From Bacteroidetes bacterium B1(2017) (GTDB lineage Bacteria; Bacteroidota; Bacteroidia; UKL13-3): 64,000 nucleotides of DNA. Position 1 is the first letter of the stretch; every line of letters begins with the position of its first letter. Position numbers and translations under genes: made by a program. This document shows, in pieces, positions 27,201 to 33,785 of this stretch. The stretch lies in the NCBI GenBank assembly GCA_002256395.1, contig NKJG01000001.1:744001-808000 (forward strand), given 5' to 3'. Under the pieces are notes generated by a model, which was given only the letters and a program-made list of their open reading frames with translations, searched no databases and had not been told where the DNA came from.

Positions 27201-29892
27201 TGCTACTTCTATCTGTTAATAAACTAATGCCTGTGTTAGATGCTGCCGAAGTTCCTTGATCAAAATTATAATAGGCAACTAAATTACCCGGTAGAGCAAT
27301 CGTTGTATCACGCATATCACTTTGAATTTGCGATTGAGTTAATGCTTCATTATAAATGCGCACTTCATCCATACTTCCATTAATGGTTTCTTGATAATCC
27401 CAACGTTTACCTATAAACCAATCTTCTGAACCAGGAGGTAAGGCCAGTGTTGAATTTTCCGTGGCAACCAAGGTACCATCAACATATAATTTTATCTGTG
27501 TTTGGTCGTAGGTACAAGCAATATGTACCCATCTGTTCAGAGGCAAAGGAGTTAGGTATTTTGCTGATGTCCAATTGCCATTGTGATGTCCCGCGTATAA
27601 ACCATTTTCGTATAAATAAATAGCAAATTTTATATTATACCCCCCTACACCATTATAAGCTTCGGTAATTAATGAGGGCGCCGTACCTCCTGTAGGTAAG
27701 CTTTTTAAGTTTACCCAAGTTTCTAGTGTAATCCTGTTATTGGCAAATTCATTGTTTATACCCGTATTTGCTGGAATACTCAGGTAATCATTTGCTCCAT
27801 CCATTGCCAAACAATTTCCGGGAGGGGTTAAGGCATTTGCGGTTCTTGCAATAATGGTATTACTTAGCGCACCTTGACCTGTTAAAAAAGTTCTATCGGC
27901 TCTTACACGATAGTAATAATTTAAATTGCTCTGAAGTCCGGTAAAGGCTTTAGAAAAGGTAGTATTGCCTGTAACAGTAAAGGGTGAACCAGAAATTGGT
28001 GAAGCAAAATTTGGATCAATAGCTACATCAACAAAATAATTGTTTACAATGCCAATACTTGGAGCTGTCCAATTAGCGGTAAAACCAGTGGTTGTAACAG
28101 CACTTGCAGCAGTGGCAGTAGGAATAGCAAGCGCATAACTTTCAACCCAATTACTACTTAAACCAGTACCAGAAAAATTAGAAAGTGTGGCATTATATGC
28201 ATTTAAACTTGAATCGATAAGTGTGGTAATATGTGTATTTGATAAACCCGCCACACCTTGGTCGAACCTATAATTAGCTATTAAATTACTCGCATTAGAT
28301 GCAGCTGTAACCTTCATACCAGCTTGAATTTCTGCCTGTGTTTTTGCAACACTCCAGATTCTAAATTCATCTATTTTTCCATTAAAATAAGCATCATCGT
28401 ATTGCGATTTACCCAAGTAATTAGTAATGCTATTTCCTATTGTATTGGCACGTAAAGTAAAGTTTGTATTTTGTCCAACCAATTCTCCATTTATGTATAT
28501 GCTTCCAATATTTGTTGATGCATTAATGGTAATGGCTAAATGAATCCATTTACCAACTACTAAAGGTTTACTGCAATAAATATTATTTGTTATTGATCCA
28601 TTGTAAATTTGAAAAAACGGTCTTGGATCGCCACCCGCAGGCAAGGGTGTAAATAGAATGTAATTTGATCGATTATTTCCAAAGTCAAATACTCGTTGCC
28701 ATCCATTTCCACCATTCCATAAAAACCAGGTTTCAATCGTTGCATTTCCACTAAGAGAATTTACAATTCCATTTGGTAAGCTCACAAAATCGTTTACGCC
28801 ATCAAATGCCAGAGCATTTGCAGGCGTTGTATAAGGCACCGTTACAGCAATAGTAGCAGAGTTTGAACCTTGCAAATCAAGGGTAGTTTTGTTTGGGCGA
28901 ATTCTATAATAATAGGTACCACTTGTTAAACCTGTTACATTTTGACTTAAACTACTTGAGGCAACCGTAAAAGGTGAACCAGATATAGCTCCAGTAAAAT
29001 CTGGGGTAGTAGATACATCCAATAAATAAGTATTAACTATGCCTTGGGTTGGAGCCAACCAATTTGCAGTAAAGCCAACAGAGTTAATGGCAGTAGCTGC
29101 TGTTGCCGTTGGAACCACCATGGCATAACTTTCCATATAATTACTTACCGTTCCTGTTAAAGTAAAATTTACCGCAAGGGCATGATTTGCTTTTCCAGAG
29201 GTATCTCTTACAGATGTTAATCCAGTATTGGTTCCACCAGAAACTCCTTGGTTAAAATTATAGTGAGCCAATAAACTTAACGACACTTGCGAATTTGAGT
29301 TCACCATATCGTATTGGATATTGGCTTGTGAAATGGCAGTGTTATAAATTCTAACCTCATCCATATTCCCATTCGTAAATTCTGATGCCGTATTAAACGT
29401 ACCCAAAAATCCATTTGTGGTAATGGTAGGCAAATTTACATTGGCACTATTTCGTTGGGCAACTAATTGTCCATCTACATAACTCTTAAAACCATTAACA
29501 GTATTTCTTTGCCAAGTCATTGCAATGTGATGCCAACGGCCATCCAGCACATAACTAGGTATTTCAATCCCACCATTTACATCACCATCAGTAGAAATTA
29601 CGTGCTTCATACTGTATCCAGCAATAATATAGGTGCTAGAGGTTTGAAAGCGTACAGCAGATAAAATACTTGTACCTCTAAACCAATACTCAATGGTAAT
29701 ACCATTGTTAGAGCTTAAAGTAGCAGCAGTGGTTAAGGTGTTTGGTAATGCCACATAATTGTTGCTACCATTAAACCTTAAGGCATTGCCGGGCTGAGCC
29801 AAAAGAACCGTGGCAGACAGCATCCAAAACAGTAGGGCAGATAAAAAAATCTGGCAAAATTTACTCTTAGGGGATTGATAAATATTTTCCAT
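15241..29892 (-). CDS. Giant LamG/Fn3 surface protein with T9SS type A sorting domain (4883 aa)
   Basis: One uninterrupted frame of 4883 residues. A signal peptide ends VLLAQ, then five LamG-Fn3 modules of ~320-335 residues run to about 1660, followed by a sixth LamG (~1667-1895). Each LamG shows the concanavalin-A-like signature (PGNAL-FDG-ND at the front, G-MDE-RIW later, YNFDQG at the end); each Fn3 shows GFTANW and TYYYRVRA. Residues ~1900-2315 look like four more Fn3-type domains. A carboxypeptidase-regulatory-like segment (~2316) and a seventh LamG (~2348) follow, then a second regulatory-like segment (~2635), a long unique region (~2700-3770), LamG eight and nine (~3778 and ~3983), two WxVxP-type domains (~4378, ~4682) flanking a paired GWNWISF/GWNYMGF region, and a type A sorting domain (~4802-4883). 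LamG domains often bind glycans, so adhesion is likely. Substrate is unknown. Confidence 0.9.
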   Translation of the reverse strand: MENIYQSPKSKFCQIFLSALLFWMLSATVLLAQPGNALRFNGSNNYVALPNTLTTAATLSSNNGITIEYWFRGTSILSAVRFQTSSTYIIAGYSMKHVISTDGDVNGGIEIPSYVLDGRWHHIAMTWQRNTVNGFKSYVDGQLVAQRNSANVNLPTITTNGFLGTFNTASEFTNGNMDEVRIYNTAISQANIQYDMVNSNSQVSLSLLAHYNFNQGVSGGTNTGLTSVRDTSGKANHALAVNFTLTGTVSNYMESYAMVVPTATAATAINSVGFTANWLAPTQGIVNTYLLDVSTTPDFTGAISGSPFTVASSSLSQNVTGLTSGTYYYRIRPNKTTLDLQGSNSATIAVTVPYTTPANALAFDGVNDFVSLPNGIVNSLSGNATIETWFLWNGGNGWQRVFDFGNNRSNYILFTPLPAGGDPRPFFQIYNGSITNNIYCSKPLVVGKWIHLAITINASTNIGSIYINGELVGQNTNFTLRANTIGNSITNYLGKSQYDDAYFNGKIDEFRIWSVAKTQAEIQAGMKVTAASNASNLIANYRFDQGVAGLSNTHITTLIDSSLNAYNATLSNFSGTGLSSNWVESYALAIPTATAASAVTTTGFTANWTAPSIGIVNNYFVDVAIDPNFASPISGSPFTVTGNTTFSKAFTGLQSNLNYYYRVRADRTFLTGQGALSNTIIARTANALTPPGNCLAMDGANDYLSIPANTGINNEFANNRITLETWVNLKSLPTGGTAPSLITEAYNGVGGYNIKFAIYLYENGLYAGHHNGNWTSAKYLTPLPLNRWVHIACTYDQTQIKLYVDGTLVATENSTLALPPGSEDWFIGKRWDYQETINGSMDEVRIYNEALTQSQIQSDMRDTTIALPGNLVAYYNFDQGTSAASNTGISLLTDRSSSTLFTANLNNFALTGANSNFISSYSMVAPKAVAATSITSSGFTANWTAPLHGVTNNYLLDVSTSSDFTGAIVGSPFTLSASTFSQGVTGLIGGTYYYRVRAVNTNFVNQGAVSNTISVLVPYNPPGNALQSDASQDIVTIPMPNGNINGFTMEAWVNPTANTFDWQTVFAYGFDNGSVGNGIALYINQAGELAIQYPAVAQVYLQKKLPLGRWSHLTLTRSGNVAKVYLNGEQLNIIGYSNPNPPTAEVRLLGHTGIRFFNGKMDEFRFWNSVRTDSQIKADMVDVTTSNTPSLLVYYKFDQGVAGAVNTSTNVILDQTPNKNNGNTAYFAYSGSTGNWVESYAAVVPKATDATAITSSTFTANWIPAQNGTINGYFIEVSTTPDFTGPIAGSPFSAAANATSKAFTNLLGGTYYYRVSASKTSMPNTGAYSNSITVKVPYTPPGNAMSFDGVNDRLKLNDPNVGNFYENNFTVEFWMKTYANAGYLVTKRDQCGHGSFFNINYNTNGINLEVDQDAGGTNYLAMYGTTPVNDGRWHHVAIVREGINYKIYLDGVVNASQNTRGVTWIGNGNPIDIGARYCHDMPFNGSMDELRIWSVARTKDQINANLDSMVSPTSLGLTAYYNFDEGVGGLFNYDKTILRDQTPSGYNGYTINMALEALNTNWVESYAMVVPTMVEPTNITPSGFTLNWIAPPLGVVSNYFVDVSLSSNFTAPISGSPFNVTGNTLTLSGLASSTFYCRVRANRTGNVVAGEGAPSNVKTIDLKYTPPGNSLNFDGNNDYGIIPKTVTGDFTIEYWVRTTATGQKGIVDNEVGGSPGDIQNGISNGKIYFILGSGSDVTITSNTTVNTGLWYHVALTRKQTNGGSTGTIKLYINGSLEASNSNAGTGAINASGQFTLGCVNGYAGNSSYSFIGSIDELRIWNVERSFTEISQYFKDTVSRNSANLVDYYNFDQGIGGANNTGVVTLKDIAGTDNGGTITNFALSGATSNWVNTYNISVNAPNTLTASTNSCGTIDLNWQIPSTPSGNCETSTNCDASNFKQYIYVEDSLLAIVPSSATSFSFNVNQIYNNTRLIRGINYKFVVRTAYTPPFFNFIRTSLPTNIATGKFKDNPAVPAGFSASVERCDGSITLGWTWADANPQNGFVLNRAEDSSMTSQQVMTFPGTQRSYNDPGLQRGKFYYYRIFARNDCYNATAPDSMYAGVSDSMTIVRGISPQVPARPTNVSIFSDSINNLITIRWKDNSNNEDKFIIERSALGGLTTTFDANPNDTVFVDDQAAGCVSYNYTVKAVSGCAINGMPSLGLNQTRITPNLSNTFDDTSSYHLTCSKGYYPDKVELNWNNRNSAQLTSIRIYRKIANTTNDSNLIASVLSGSGLYIDNSTVAGILYRYYLIGETQCAGVTRYSNMTSDIGFRSPSGTISGNITYAGGFAVKGVRVLAQNTSFNKGGGLAFDGIDDYIKVPHKSSIDVNPTALTIEAWFKPLERNSFILVSKVDSLDGGYRLLYDSASNQLQFMLFNATDSQQVNVDSPFVSFTSYNQITASFGSDSIRIYVNGLEAKTVATRITYVGIPSKPLYLGGDPNLGIYGMGNMDEVRIWKIAKTKAQIEEDFYRTISNNNGNLVLYYTFDDRFPGLTETYDQSNLNLVFNENHAKFINGTTYTDSIPNSSQLGLASYTNEVGDYSINNARYLGTGQNYTVVPSLNIHSFTPNNRIVFVGDGAQIINSINFSDNSSFEFLGTVKYAGTTCPATGATIYIDNQPAVLSNQFVTVNDSGKFVVRVPIGNHVVSLQKDKHVFSQGTFPERGVFNFTGPVSVNFTDSTFLTVVGRVAGGNRELAKLPGLGRGKNNIGKAQFTFNSVGFSGINGCFTKSIVTNDSTGEYTAILLPLRYTINGLRLVNNLDPTILTNPLFNNPNLVDLTSIPELTHIYDTLVTPLFSRIDSVSYHTQLDFKYFVTPSIYVTDTLTAFDSLVNNFIGEKKLKMNDSLEFDISNNELGYPLFNQFADYFGYLKVVEEYTNIDLPLSSNKRVDKVPVRGNLRIYNSLCPPEGYFTEVSLEDDLFPLYFRGGSPNLLNNTTNPQYNFTKTLQIEFVPAIGSTINYLPNKFDLVSQFYRGYLFGSAAGNSYFTTTGPKTVDLILRDPPGSASSTTWSKGVSFTTAESWNVANAYGAGVSTTSKFGKSVSIVTGLGVASINTFESVLDITAEASFSKSISKEGSIVTTISTTKSLSTGSDPGSVGANADVYFGTAQNIIFGIANQILMIDTASCRIIEQGGSGMYCSGNDFNGFKIANMKSFFVAPGGIKTTFAYTQDEILNIIIPDLEGLRNQFLTNNILNARGVKKYVSVFSDANDPLYSRKFGSNNDDPIWGSLRSSNTVYTREAKDTIGASYIFHGNTMYEVDSIRFYNNQITLWKKAIARNEAEKYKAINNTGTSPVFGGSNISVGKVAYSEEFSTSRDEEYTENVEWQFDETFGLSHGFEWNKFGLDVTLSANFSQTRGSAKTSGKSASTTYAYTLQDGDDGDLISVDIVDPKDGNGHLFKLRSGRTSCPYEGKQTALFYDPSNDTITATTLLDDGFEIQAATAQNDLPLISVNQRNNFNVPATDDAIFVLDLGNLSEGHQDRTYSLRVDQSTNPYGAILKVDGLDPNRDFDVPYGSTIQKTLTLKRGPNHYDYDNIRLILKSQCDDDIFDTVTISAHFLPTCTSVQMKSPEDRWILNNSYHDTLPVLIGGYNYNWGGFKAVHFQYKPGGTNTWYNERSFYKDTADASRLIPLGEPNIFYPFNFKNLPDGNYELRATTECIAPGYPNNRVNSTVMQGLVDRINPTPFGTPSPADGILSPNDDISIQFNEPIEQSTLSLSNFEVKGVLNKSSIRSNTSIYFDGNNDYLEVAQPLNLQLKPFTIEFWHKRGGLGKQVLFSQGADTSSSFELGFAADNKLYFRMGSETVSSLVPVTDTTVYNFIAVSYNSVLQTADLFINEQVVNIGNNRIFNPYDGSGKFYMGKASVGIPYYAKGNVYEVRVWGLARTLTDANQTKSKLLTSSEAGLLGNWRMDEATGKLAKDNARSRHATIVNAQWFLSPMGKSYTFDGSGDYITVPTNHFGISKEMDFTLEFWFKGANGNNVGLVSNGTGLASATNPALKWSIETDTAGRIVVKHNGVYFLATNTNYFDGNWHHAAFVLRRNSSFSCYVDANLQNSIPSGAIEQWGGGKLWFGAKGWNNTGNLQYDSTSNYFTGQLDDLRFWNSSRLIEQIKRDKNNRLNGDEAGLVLYVPFESYQEVQGFPVLNPTDKDVTTNTRTLTAFGDATYSDQSPTLKLPRAAQSINFTYGLNGDKIIISPTTANEFIENVTLDITVKGVMDKNGNVMQSPKTWIAYVDKNQVKWQDDLRVFDKVAAAPLSFQASITNSGGALKDYTIGNLPAWLKASTTNASINPNSSQTITFTVDPTLNIGKYEQDLSLTTDFGFADKLLIKLNVNAVAPAWEVKPGDFSKSMSIVGQVRINNVISANTEDMLGAFSNNVCRGVAKVQYYEQLDKYLVFMDVYGNVDNEPLEFRIWNSATGKTHVEVTPVLNFVSNNLIGSVNTPQIFNALDKVSEKIILNQGWNWISFNLLMTDSSNLNNLFTSINPSVGNQIKNNTQMAIFDTSNGWSGNLATLSAGVKPESSYLMYVNQADTLDLRGVEANPTLRPINLTTGWNYMGFVSQRNLSTNEALAGWNASQNDLVKGQTSFAVYDTILGWVGSLTALRPNAGYLYKSATTGSFVYPRSAMFGKASVDLNEVRSNYWSVTPAKFQNTMSVIAKVNACSNLGTNPTWLLGAFVNSELRGFTRIQNKKTNEPFYFLSVSGVDADQVTFRLLDENTGLTYALDQSINFKADAIVGNLVQPIVLGSNAPCTPIKSAVLATSSKVFPVPFTDGFTVELELAQSQKVSFRLLDISNKEISVTNAEEYAKGINQISIKPGNIPAGVYIIEIEGMGETIRHKVIKM
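24890..29800 (-). repeat. Five tandem ~1-kb LamG-Fn3 coding modules
   Basis: Within the giant gene the Fn3 start motif (P-T/K-A-...-I/V-T-x-x-x-F-T-x-N-W) recurs near 29110, 28120, 27118, 26160 and 25190, i.e. every ~960-1000 bp. Each unit encodes one LamG and one Fn3 domain. The copies have diverged considerably at protein level, so this is an old in-frame duplication rather than a recent expansion. Confidence 0.85.
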
Positions 29893-29957
29893 TGTAGGTG
29901 TCGGTTATTCGGACACTAAGTTTAGGAAAAGTACTTTTATATAGAATTTATTGGAAC

Positions 29958-29987
29958 CAAATACACTATTTTGGGTTCAGAAAGCAA
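29958..29987 (-). promoter_or_regulatory. Putative promoter of the giant-adhesin operon
   Basis: Read on the minus strand, a TTG (29985-29987) is followed after 19 nt by TGTATTTG (29958-29965), 7 of 8 matches to TAnnTTTG. The predicted start lies about 60 nt before the giant gene's ATG. This is the only candidate I found in the 148-bp gap after the histidine kinase, and it is tentative. Confidence 0.4.
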
Positions 29988-30040
29988 AAATCAATACCTT
30001 AAATGAAAGGAGAAAAATATCTTTATTAAGGAATTTTTAA

Positions 30041-31894
30041 TCAAGAAAGAGGAAAAGATAGTTGGTACATTAAACCTGCAGAGCTGCTCATTTGCTTTAA
30101 TTCTCCTGAAAGTTGTTTCGATAATCCATTTAATAACATAGTGCCCAAAGAAGCCTTTGCTTTCACTTCTGTGGTTTGGGGTAAACCAGGACCATCATCT
30201 GAATACGTAAACGATACAATGCCTTTTTCTTCTTTCAATTGTATATGAATTTGCCCAACCTCTCTATCTTGGAAGGCATACTTAAAAGAATTTGTGAGCA
30301 TTTCGTTTACTATAAGTGCCAATGGAACTAATACATCAGGCTCCATTTGCAAACCTGTACCATCAATTTTGGCATCCACCTTACACACCTCACGTTTATA
30401 AGATGAATACACATTTTTATACAAATGCTCCATGTAAACTCCTGCATCCAATTTACCAAAATCTTCTTGTTCATATAAAGTTTGATGCACCATAGCAATA
30501 CTTCCCATTCTGTTTTTAGCATCTCTAAAAATATGGCTCAATTCGGGGTTGTTGAGTTTACGCTCTTGCATATCTAAAATACCCGAAACAATGGAAAGAT
30601 TATTTTTTACTCGATGATGAATTTCTTTGAGAAGCAATTCTTTTTCATAATTTTTTTGCGCAATTACATCTGCATTTTTCTTGCTTATTTTATATGCTCT
30701 AAAAAGTAGAAAAGCAATTCCAAGAACTAAGGCAAATCCTAATAATGAGAAATTAATAATCAATTGTTTTTTATTTAACTCTGCCTCTTTCAACAAATCT
30801 TGCTTCAATTGATCTTTGCTAAACTCAAGCTGTGCCTGCATTTTTCCAGCATCCTGATATTGCTTTTCACTTCGTATACTATCTTTAATAAATGCATACC
30901 GCTCGGTATAAAACATAGCAGAATCAATGGCATTTAACTTTTTAAAATAATGTGCCATAAAATATGCCGACTGAAAAACAATAAATAATTGTTTGGCTTT
31001 AAACCCACGATTGTATGACACTCGTGCACTCTCAATGGCATCTTGAAATCTATTATGCTGATACATAACAAACGATTTCACCAAATACAATTGTGTTAAT
31101 TGAAAATTATATTTCCTATCAATTTCCTCTGCTATGGTTATGTAGGTTAAAGCCTTCTCTTTATTTACTTCTCCCTTATCATAAATATTCCAAGCCAATG
31201 ATTGATATGCTTGAGCCATAAAATAGGGATTCTTTAATCGCTTAAATTCTGCCAACGCTTTTTCATTCATAAGTATAGAAGAATCTATTTGACCCTTGGC
31301 ATTATACATGCTTCCAATGTTTCTTGTTTTTATGGCTGCCTTAACAGAATCGCCAATGGTGGTATAATAATTTAAGCATTCAAAAGCTTGGGAAATGCAC
31401 ACATAATTTTGCATGGCGTAGTTAACCGTCATTACTTTATCTAAAACAATGTAATAGGCATCTGTATCTCCCGCTGTTTGGGCTTCTTTTAACAAATCAA
31501 GGTAATACTCCATTGTTGCTGATGGACCTACCCTACGCTTCATTTCTAATAAGCCAATACGTGCTCGTAAATTAATTTTATCTTGCCCTGTAACCTCTGA
31601 TAAATAGGCTGCGTGAGCATAATACGATTCAATAGAATCAACTTTATTGAGTAATAAATAAAGATCGGCAGTTTCTAAATAAAAGTTTGCTAAATAATAA
31701 ATATCCGCCTGTTTTAACGATTGGTTCAAACCCCTTTCAAAAGCATTTTGAGCTTCTAAAAAATAGCCCTTATAGCTTAGTTGCTGACCCTTTTTAAGGA
31801 GTATTTTTAAGCCAATAGAGTTATCTTGAGCAAAAACACTCGTTGAAATTAATACTAAAACAAAAAGGAAAAATTTGTGTGAAGATGATTTCAT
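30041..31894 (-). CDS. TPR-containing sensor histidine kinase (HisKA_2 type)
   Basis: The 617-residue protein has a signal peptide (FFLFVLVLISTSVFAQ) and a periplasmic region of helical TPR-like repeats (~30-340; for example MNEKALAEFKRLKNPYFMAQAYQSLAW). One membrane helix follows near 375-397 (LIINFSLLGFALVLGIAFLLF). The cytoplasmic kinase shows the HisKA_2 phosphoacceptor motif LLKEIHHRVKNN, with the histidine pair near 427, and an ATPase domain with N-box NEMLTNSFKYAF and G1 box DDGPGLP. These kinases typically phosphorylate LytTR- or REC-type partners. It begins 13 bp after a LytTR response regulator, and the pair lies directly upstream of the giant-adhesin operon on the same strand. Confidence 0.93.
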   Translation of the reverse strand: MKSSSHKFFLFVLVLISTSVFAQDNSIGLKILLKKGQQLSYKGYFLEAQNAFERGLNQSLKQADIYYLANFYLETADLYLLLNKVDSIESYYAHAAYLSEVTGQDKINLRARIGLLEMKRRVGPSATMEYYLDLLKEAQTAGDTDAYYIVLDKVMTVNYAMQNYVCISQAFECLNYYTTIGDSVKAAIKTRNIGSMYNAKGQIDSSILMNEKALAEFKRLKNPYFMAQAYQSLAWNIYDKGEVNKEKALTYITIAEEIDRKYNFQLTQLYLVKSFVMYQHNRFQDAIESARVSYNRGFKAKQLFIVFQSAYFMAHYFKKLNAIDSAMFYTERYAFIKDSIRSEKQYQDAGKMQAQLEFSKDQLKQDLLKEAELNKKQLIINFSLLGFALVLGIAFLLFRAYKISKKNADVIAQKNYEKELLLKEIHHRVKNNLSIVSGILDMQERKLNNPELSHIFRDAKNRMGSIAMVHQTLYEQEDFGKLDAGVYMEHLYKNVYSSYKREVCKVDAKIDGTGLQMEPDVLVPLALIVNEMLTNSFKYAFQDREVGQIHIQLKEEKGIVSFTYSDDGPGLPQTTEVKAKASLGTMLLNGLSKQLSGELKQMSSSAGLMYQLSFPLS

Positions 31895-31907
31895 TTACAC
31901 CCACCTG

Positions 31908-32657
31908 TTAATTTATGGTTCTAATTTGGTTCATGAGATCCTCCTTATATTGTCGTCCAATAGGGATAGGTGTTTCCAAAATATATACAAACTCACCATT
32001 GATGGCACTTATGTATTTTGACTGAATAATAAAGCCTCTTTGAATTCGAATGATACCCTGATCTTTAAGCAACTCTTGCAAACTCTCAAGGCTCATTTTA
32101 ACTGGCAATTTTTGTCCTTGCACGGTATTAATTTGAACCATTTTACCATCCGCAGCAGCATAGGTAATGTCTTCTACTTTTACTTTTATATGCTTTGAAC
32201 CAACCTTTACAAAAATGCTATCTCTAAGGGTTGGCATCGATACTGCACTTAAAGCATCCTTTTGAATTTGCGCCACATTTGGTTCAGAACTATAGGCAAG
32301 GGCCATCTCTATAGCTGCATAAATATCATCTTCATTAAAGGGCTTAATTAAATACGCGCGCGGATGCGTTTCTTTTGCATCTGCAATAGTGGATTTATCA
32401 GAGTTGCTGGTTAAGTAAATAAACGGAATCCTAATTTTGTCATTAATATATCTTCCAATTTCAATCCCTTCTTGATTTCCAGCCAAATTAATATCCAAAA
32501 TAGCCAAATCAATTTCCAATTCCTGTAAGGCATGTATAGCTTCCTTTTTAGTCCCAACAGGCTCATAAGGTTCATATCCCAAATCCTCCAAAATTGCTTG
32601 AAGGTTTCTGGCAATAATAAACTCATCTTCAACTACTAAAATTTTTATTGCATCCAT
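31908..32657 (-). CDS. LytTR-family response regulator
   Basis: This 249-residue regulator has an N-terminal receiver domain (ILVVEDEFIIARNL; phosphoacceptor Asp near residue 55 in AILDINLAGN; conserved Lys in AYLIKPFNEDD) and a C-terminal LytTR DNA-binding domain (from ~150; FVKVGSKHIKVKVEDITYAAADGKMV, then IRIQRGFIIQSKYI). LytTR proteins bind direct repeats upstream of target promoters. It is the first gene of a two-gene unit with the TPR histidine kinase. A good -7 element lies upstream. Its position suggests control of the adhesin operon, but no binding repeats were identified. Confidence 0.94.
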   Translation of the reverse strand: MDAIKILVVEDEFIIARNLQAILEDLGYEPYEPVGTKKEAIHALQELEIDLAILDINLAGNQEGIEIGRYINDKIRIPFIYLTSNSDKSTIADAKETHPRAYLIKPFNEDDIYAAIEMALAYSSEPNVAQIQKDALSAVSMPTLRDSIFVKVGSKHIKVKVEDITYAAADGKMVQINTVQGQKLPVKMSLESLQELLKDQGIIRIQRGFIIQSKYISAINGEFVYILETPIPIGRQYKEDLMNQIRTIN

Positions 32658-32686
32658 TTAAAAAAAAGTGTGCTTATTCAATAATA

Positions 32687-32694
32687 CAAATTTA
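32687..32694 (-). promoter_or_regulatory. -7 element for the LytTR/histidine kinase pair
   Basis: On the minus strand the sequence TAAATTTG is a full match to TAnnTTTG. It predicts a leader of roughly 26 nt before the regulator's ATG. No TTG sits at the exact -33 spacing. Confidence 0.5.
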
Positions 32695-32853
32695 TGACCT
32701 CTTGCCTAGTGTAACTTATATAAATAAGGCCCTTTTTCTAGTTTAACTAGCTAAATATATATGCGAATAGCAGCATTGTAAAATTAATAAATTTGACTTG
32801 CATACGTTTAGGGCTATTTTGTGTAATCCCTTTTTCATTTCCATCACACGTGC

Positions 32854-32883
32854 TTGCCTCTTTGCATAGTTCTTATACCTTTG
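32854..32883 (+). promoter_or_regulatory. Bacteroidota promoter of menB (TTG-N19-TAccTTTG)
   Basis: TTG at 32854-32856 and TACCTTTG at 32876-32883 are separated by 19 bp, an exact fit to the Bacteroidota -33/-7 promoter. It predicts transcription start near 32887 and a ~15-nt leader, which fixes the menB start at 32902 rather than any upstream frame extension. Confidence 0.75.
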
Positions 32884-32901
32884 CGCAAAAATCAAACTCT
32901 C

Positions 32902-33726
32902 ATGCAATCTAAATACAATTGGACCACCCTAAAAGAATACAAAGAAATTCTCTATCAATTTTATGATGGGATAGCTAAAATAAGTATTAACAGACCTCAG
33001 GTTCATAATGCTTTTACTCCCTTAACCGTAAAAGAAATGAGCGAAGCAATGGAATTGGCTCGCCAAGATGAAAATGTATATTGTGTAATTTTAACGGGTG
33101 AAGGTGGACAAGCGTTTTGCAGTGGCGGCGACCAAAGTGTACGAGGCCATGGCGGGTATGTTGGAGCCGATGGCGTTCCTCGCTTAAATGTATTGGATTT
33201 ACAAATGCAAATTCGCCGTATACCCAAACCCGTTATTGCTATGGTGGCAGGTTGGGCGATAGGTGGCGGACATGTATTACATGTTATTTGCGATTTATCT
33301 ATTGCTGCAGAAAACGCTAAATTTGGTCAAACCGGACCAAAAGTAGGCAGTTTTGATGGAGGCTTTGGAGCCTCTTATATGGCACGTGTGGTGGGTCAAA
33401 AGAAAGCACGCGAAATTTGGTTCCTTTGCGATCAATACAATGCACAAGAAGCATTGGATATGGGTTTGGTAAATAAGGTAGTGCCTTTAGAGGTATTAGA
33501 AGACACAACTATTGAATGGTGCCGTAAGATTATGGAAAAAAGTCCAATTGCCTTACGCATGCTAAAAAGTGCTTTTAATGCCGAATTGGATGGGCAAGCA
33601 GGTATACAGGAATTGGCTGGTAATGCAACCTTATTGTATTATATGAGTGAAGAAGCCAAAGAAGGAAAGAATTCCTTCCTAGAAAAACGCAAACCCGATT
33701 TTAAGAAATTCCCTAAGTTTCCATAA
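32902..33726 (+). CDS. menB: MenB, 1,4-dihydroxy-2-naphthoyl-CoA synthase
   Basis: This 274-residue crotonase-fold enzyme closes the naphthoquinone ring of o-succinylbenzoyl-CoA in menaquinone synthesis. The N-terminal half shows [37 protein letters not shown] and [13 protein letters not shown], the oxyanion-hole and active-site stretches typical of MenB rather than generic enoyl-CoA hydratases. The start at 32902 is set by the promoter just upstream; a frame extension to 32854 would encode residues lying inside that promoter. It is monocistronic or read with the NUDIX gene 59 bp on. Other men genes are at 10.7 kb and 48.6-50.5 kb. Confidence 0.96.
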   Translation: MQSKYNWTTLKEYKEILYQFYDGIAKISINRPQVHNAFTPLTVKEMSEAMELARQDENVYCVILTGEGGQAFCSGGDQSVRGHGGYVGADGVPRLNVLDLQMQIRRIPKPVIAMVAGWAIGGGHVLHVICDLSIAAENAKFGQTGPKVGSFDGGFGASYMARVVGQKKAREIWFLCDQYNAQEALDMGLVNKVVPLEVLEDTTIEWCRKIMEKSPIALRMLKSAFNAELDGQAGIQELAGNATLLYYMSEEAKEGKNSFLEKRKPDFKKFPKFP

Positions 33727-33785
33727 GCAAATATTCTTTTTTTGTTGGTTGCTTGCTTTCTAAAGAATCTCTTACTTTGTATAAC

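Noticed and set aside
15241..29892. Assembly artefact from collapsed or duplicated repeats in the giant gene
   Set aside because: The modules are diverged at protein level and the frame stays open for 4883 residues, so they look like real old duplications.
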